Source of the DNA: Pinguiococcus pyrenoidosus
Lineage: Eukaryota > Sar > Pinguiophyceae > Pinguiochrysidales > Pinguiochrysidaceae
Assembly: GCA_019677205.1 (NCBI GenBank)
Contig: JAAMXY010004249.1
Span: forward strand, 1 to 39,337
Reading direction: 5' to 3'
DNA: 39,337 nucleotides
Positions 36,315 to 39,337 of this stretch are shown here, piece after piece (the stretch's first letter is position 1; each line of letters begins with the position of its first letter). The notes under the pieces were generated by a model that was not told where the DNA came from, made no database searches, and saw nothing but the letters and a program-made list of their open reading frames with translations. Both the position numbers and the translations under genes were made by a program.

Positions 36315-37503
36315 TGAAGACGATGAGATCATCCCCAAGCGGCGCCGCACTAGCATGTCGCAGGGGATCTCCACGGAGGAAGCGGCACGCCGTCTGCAGT
36401 TCTTTACCAACCTGCAGCGGAACCCGGCGCCGCTCCTGCCGGGGCCTCCCGCACCCGGCGGAATGGCTGGACAGCGCTCGGCCGCAATGCGAAGCCCGCC
36501 ACCGGATTTGAGTGCCCTCGCCGCTCCCTTGAATGGACACCTGAGTCACGTGGACTCGAACGTCCGCCGCGGAGCACCGTTTGGTACGTCCGATGGGAGC
36601 TTGGGGAGGATGGCCAGCGACGGAGTCGTCCCTTCCAGCAACGTTGCCAGTCCCTGTGGTGCGCAAGACGCTCGACACGTGGGCCACCGGATAGATGCGT
36701 CGCCGTCGCAGAATCCCTTGGGCACGCTCGGTGGGAGCGATGGCGCGCGGCCAGCCGGTTCCATCATGGGCTTTCCCAGCTTCCCGGGGGGCTCACGGCC
36801 TCTCGAGTCGCGCCCGTACCAGGGCACAGGCGCTTCCGTTGCCTCGACGCCAGGCGCCATTCCCACGGGAAGCTCGCCACCAGCGCATTTGCATGCTCGG
36901 ACCGGCCACGGCAGTCCGGGTTTGGCGGTGGAAGTGTCCAACGGACCCACTCATCCGCTGCTTGGCGGCAGAGTGTCTCCGCCATCGGCGACACATCTGG
37001 ACGGGCAGTCGTCCACGGAGAGCACCCAAACGGCTCAAACGGTGGCTGCAGGGGCGATGGCAGTGGAGAGAAGAGCGCCCGTGTCGGCCATGAGACCGCA
37101 GAATGGGGTGCCTAGAACCGCAAACTTGGAAGGACAGCCGACACCTGCGCAGGCGCCAGCAGCAGCGGCAGCAGGGGCGAGAGCACCGGCAACAGTTACC
37201 TCAACAGCACCAGCACCAGCGCAGGTCGTGGATGCCTCAGCAAGCCGGCCACCTCCGCGGGAGAACTCGGTTACCACAGTTCACGACGACAGTCAACCGA
37301 CGGAGCATGCCGAAGCTGCAGGAGCTTCTTCCATGCCAGGCGTGGACGTGACGACACGGATCGCAAGGGAAAGGCTTTCCGCGGTCACGGCGCGGCATCA
37401 ACGCACCCCTTCGCAGTCGTCTGAGAATCATAGCTTTGCGGACATCTTGGCGAGAGTGAATCTCAACGCATCATTCGAGCGCAAGCGGCCAGGGAACACC
37501 TAA
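33997..37503 (+). CDS. BTB/BACK-like nuclear protein with long disordered tail (1168 aa)
   Basis: A single long exon. Residues 1-150 form an unassigned beta-rich domain (FGCLLCVTGGLDWSLRF, LYKFRLSQKIRLDLHNL). Residues about 310-530 contain the second half of a BTB fold (ALYLFITYLEQGNLHI, ELYAFADQYDLPVLREMVEG, YLTLLVNHSNLSEILTLVCR) with a BACK-like helical run after it (EFVLQHPGAAVDLLTQLCLR). In such proteins the BTB binds partners, often CUL3. The stretch before the BTB (about 34600-34700) is Arg/Gly/His-rich with an odd composition and could hide an intron, but the frame is open. Residues about 555-1160 are Ser/Pro/Gly/Ala-rich and disordered. They include a run of 11 or more Asp (36240-36330, a trinucleotide repeat) next to a nuclear-signal motif (IIPKRRRTS). 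The C-terminal 25 residues (HSFADILARVNLNASF) look more ordered. The BTB call is fairly sure; function and partners are unknown. Confidence 0.72.
36240..36330. repeat. GAC/GAT trinucleotide repeat coding poly-Asp
   Basis: An in-frame GAC/GAT-rich trinucleotide run inside the BTB-like gene. It encodes alternating Ala-Asp first and then an uninterrupted Asp run. Trinucleotide slippage keeps the frame, so the tract length may vary between strains. The antisense strand gives a false Val/Ile-rich run. Confidence 0.85.
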
Positions 37504-37961
37504 GCCTGGCAAGCTATCTGCATGCGAAACGAGCTGCGGGCTGGAAGCGAGCTAGACGACGAGTTGGGAAGCGAGCTAGACGACGAATTGGGAAGCGAGC
37601 TAGGCCACGAATTGGGAAGCGGATTGGACCTTGTGTGGTTGCCGCCCCTTTTGCGGAGCAGCTCCATGGGCACGGGTCCGCGACTTCAGAAATGGTGCTG
37701 GCTACCCGGGGCGCTTCGTCCACTGCGCAGTCCTTGCTGAGCTTTGCAAAGGTCGTGCACAGTGTGAATGCAGGGAGAGGAGACAGGCGCAAGCGTTCGT
37801 GGCCCAAGCCCGTGGACCGGCTGAGACCTGGATCGTTGCCAGTTCTGTCCTGGATCTCGCGGGCTCGCCCAACCAAGCCAGCAACCGGTTGACACGAAGG
37901 ACCAACGACCAAAGAAGTAGCATTCGTTTTTGCTTGGCCACGCCCGCGGCATGGGCAGCAA
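37504..37961. other. Convergent intergenic region (BTB / TPR gene tails) containing a 24-bp repeat
   Basis: 459 bp between two stop codons. The first 80 bp hold a 24-bp tandem repeat listed separately. The rest shows no gene or RNA. Confidence 0.4.
37543..37627. repeat. 24-bp tandem repeat, 3 copies plus a partial one
   Basis: Direct copies of a 24-bp unit starting ggaagcgagct and ending gaattg/gagttg, with a partial fourth at 37615. Because 24 is a multiple of 3 the repeat stays open in all frames and would encode GSELDDEL repeats on the plus strand. It lies just after the BTB gene stop. A former coding tail or a chance repeat are both possible. Confidence 0.85.
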
Positions 37962-39281
37962 CTACAACTCGATGACTTCCGACTCGACATCGTCGTAGAT
38001 GAGGCTGTCGTCAACGGTCGAATCGCGGCCGACGTCATGCGCTTGCTCGAGGTCTACCTCTTCTCCACCAATCTCATCTACTTCGGCATCCTCTGACTCG
38101 CCCACCGCCTCCGGCATCATGAGAGCGCCCATCGCCGTCGCCGCCGCGGCGCCCGTCAGCGCGCCCTTGGTGAGGGTCCGGGCGAGGCGGTGCTTGAAGT
38201 ACAGGCGCGCCCACAGCCACAGCACGAAGAAGGGGAAGGCCGGGGCGGCGGCCTTCATGACCCGCTGCAAGGGGAGAAGCACGCGCTTCCGCACCCAGAG
38301 CCCTCGCTTGGTGTAGTTCACCAAGCGCTCCAGCCGTCGGGGCTGCGCCAGACTCCGCAGCTTGCTCACGACGTTCTCCACCAGGTTGGGGATGGTGGGG
38401 TCGTCTCCGCTGATGGCCTTGACGCGCTCCGCCCAGACCTTGGGGTCCTGGCGCTCCATGAAGTTGCACGTGGTCTGGCGGAACGCCGGGTCGTCCATCT
38501 TCTTGGCCAGGCGCTGCAGCGAGCTCTTGAAGCCCTTGGACACCGCGGACGCATTGACGTTCTTCATGATCTGCGACGGGTCAAAGCCCGCCGCGGGACT
38601 GTCCGGCCTCTCCAGTGCGGCCATCGGGTTCATCAAGCCACGCAGGTCTCCCAGGGGATTCGCGGGCGTCAGCTCCGGCATGACGGATGTATAGCCTTCG
38701 CTACGCGCTTCCGCGGCGTCGTTCACCCGCAGCGCCTCATCCTGCAACTCCAGATGCCCGTGCTCCGCCCGGAGGAGCTCCAGCAGATCTTGTGCCCGAG
38801 AGGCCACTTTTCCCTCGCCAGCGCCCGCCACCGCCTTGCAGTCCCGCGCCGCCGCCAGGATATTCCCCATCTCCACGCGGGCTTTGGCGCGACGGAAGAG
38901 CGTCTGCGCCGCCCCGGCGCGAGACAGCCATCCACTCTGTAGCAGCTCATCGCACACGTGCTCTGCGTCTGCGTAGTGCCCGGTCTTAAGACATGCGGCG
39001 CACAAGCCCTGCTTGGCTGCACAATAGCTGCTTTGGAGCGCGCTCTGGAGCGGCAGCTTGGACTCTTCCAGCGCGCTCTCGGCGAGGCGGAGCGCCTCCA
39101 AGAACTTCTCGCGCGCTTCGGCGCTCTGGCGCTCCCGAAACAGCAGCGCGCCCTCGCTGCGCAGCTGTTCTACAGCCTCGACAGCCGCTCGCTGCACGGA
39201 CAAGCTGTGCGACAGGCGGAATTCGGGGCCCTCCGCCGCCACGCCGGCGCTCAGGAGGTACACGAGGACCAAGCGCCACAT
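37962..39281 (-). CDS. Secretory/organellar TPR protein with STI1-like region and C-terminal membrane anchor (439 aa)
   Basis: The start at 39281 gives the signal peptide MWRLVLVYLLSAGVAAEG; the frame opens seven codons earlier but without an ATG. Residues about 40-190 are TPR helical pairs (EGALLFRERQSAEAREKFLE, QGLCAACLKTGHYADAEHVC and TLFRRAKARVEMGNILAAAR), the chaperone/adaptor type that often holds Hsp70 or Hsp90. Residues about 215-330 have Asn-Pro-rich, Met/Phe-rich helices resembling STI1 repeats (MNPMAALERP, DPAFRQTTCNFMERQDPKVW and DDPTIPNLVENVVSKL). A membrane segment (AFPFFVLWLWARLYF) and an Ala/Gly-rich segment (TKGALTGAAAATAMGALMM) follow at about residues 360-400. The tail is acidic (EDAEVDEIGGEEVDL). 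The TPR, STI1, membrane-anchor order resembles plant OEP61-type chaperone receptors, but the signal peptide points to the ER or a complex plastid. Function is inferred. No known partner is in the window. Confidence 0.72.
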   Translation of the reverse strand: MWRLVLVYLLSAGVAAEGPEFRLSHSLSVQRAAVEAVEQLRSEGALLFRERQSAEAREKFLEALRLAESALEESKLPLQSALQSSYCAAKQGLCAACLKTGHYADAEHVCDELLQSGWLSRAGAAQTLFRRAKARVEMGNILAAARDCKAVAGAGEGKVASRAQDLLELLRAEHGHLELQDEALRVNDAAEARSEGYTSVMPELTPANPLGDLRGLMNPMAALERPDSPAAGFDPSQIMKNVNASAVSKGFKSSLQRLAKKMDDPAFRQTTCNFMERQDPKVWAERVKAISGDDPTIPNLVENVVSKLRSLAQPRRLERLVNYTKRGLWVRKRVLLPLQRVMKAAAPAFPFFVLWLWARLYFKHRLARTLTKGALTGAAAATAMGALMMPEAVGESEDAEVDEIGGEEVDLEQAHDVGRDSTVDDSLIYDDVESEVIEL

Positions 39282-39337
39282 ATTAGGGGGGTGATGCGGC
39301 AAGATTCGCCGTTTTGGTGGAAGACTCGGTTTAAAAA

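Overview
The window is nuclear DNA from a eukaryotic protist. Genes are split by short GT-AG introns (about 47 to 190 bp), there are no operons or ribosome binding sites, and coding DNA is GC-rich with AT-rich patches between genes. Several proteins carry a hydrophobic signal peptide followed by an Arg-rich, Phe-containing stretch (aminodeoxychorismate synthase, the 176-aa secreted/plastid protein, and more loosely the bestrophin). This is what plastid proteins look like in algae with a red-derived complex plastid (cryptophyte, haptophyte, stramenopile or chromerid type). A cryptophyte is my best guess, but I cannot prove the lineage from this sequence.

Layout from left to right: 3' part of a short/branched-chain acyl-CoA dehydrogenase (+, 1-1534); a 14-bp minisatellite; a small divergent ubiquitin-like protein (-, 2235-2516); a 1405-aa RGS/PH/LIM scaffold (-, 3395-7688); an MLO-like membrane protein with C-terminal EF hands (+, 8784-11207); plastid aminodeoxychorismate synthase (-, 11543-14161); CPSF73/CPSF3, the pre-mRNA 3'-end endonuclease, broken by an assembly gap (+, 14722-17744); a CaMKK-like kinase (-, 17964-19610); a bestrophin-like (VCCN1/BST-type) anion channel (+, 20425-21825); a four-helix-bundle (MLKL N-domain-like) plus ankyrin protein (+, 22578-24050); an IQ-motif Cys-rich protein (+, 24651-26233); a HEI10/CCNB1IP1-like meiotic RING E3 (-, 26439-27547); HOP2/PSMC3IP (+, 28031-29182); a phosphate-carrier-like SLC25 protein (-, 29334-30342); a FAR-17a/AIG1/Rolling-stone-like membrane protein with six exons (+, 30958-32369); a 176-aa presequence protein (-, 32808-33461); a BTB/BACK-like nuclear protein (+, 33997-37503); and a secretory/organellar TPR plus STI1-like membrane protein (-, 37962-39281).

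The genes mostly alternate strand, giving six head-to-head pairs and seven tail-to-tail pairs with only 150 to 700 bp between stops. The most suggestive pair is HEI10 with HOP2. Both act in meiotic recombination and start 483 bp apart, and the shared upstream region holds a perfect 14-bp palindrome matching the E2F site plus a second E2F-like element. Otherwise the genes serve unrelated jobs: branched-chain amino acid catabolism, folate synthesis, mRNA 3' processing, Ca2+ signalling (MLO-EF, CaMKK-like, IQ protein), thylakoid ion flux and mitochondrial transport. No mobile element, rRNA, tRNA or CRISPR array was recognised. Short tandem repeats sit in most intergenic regions and in one intron.
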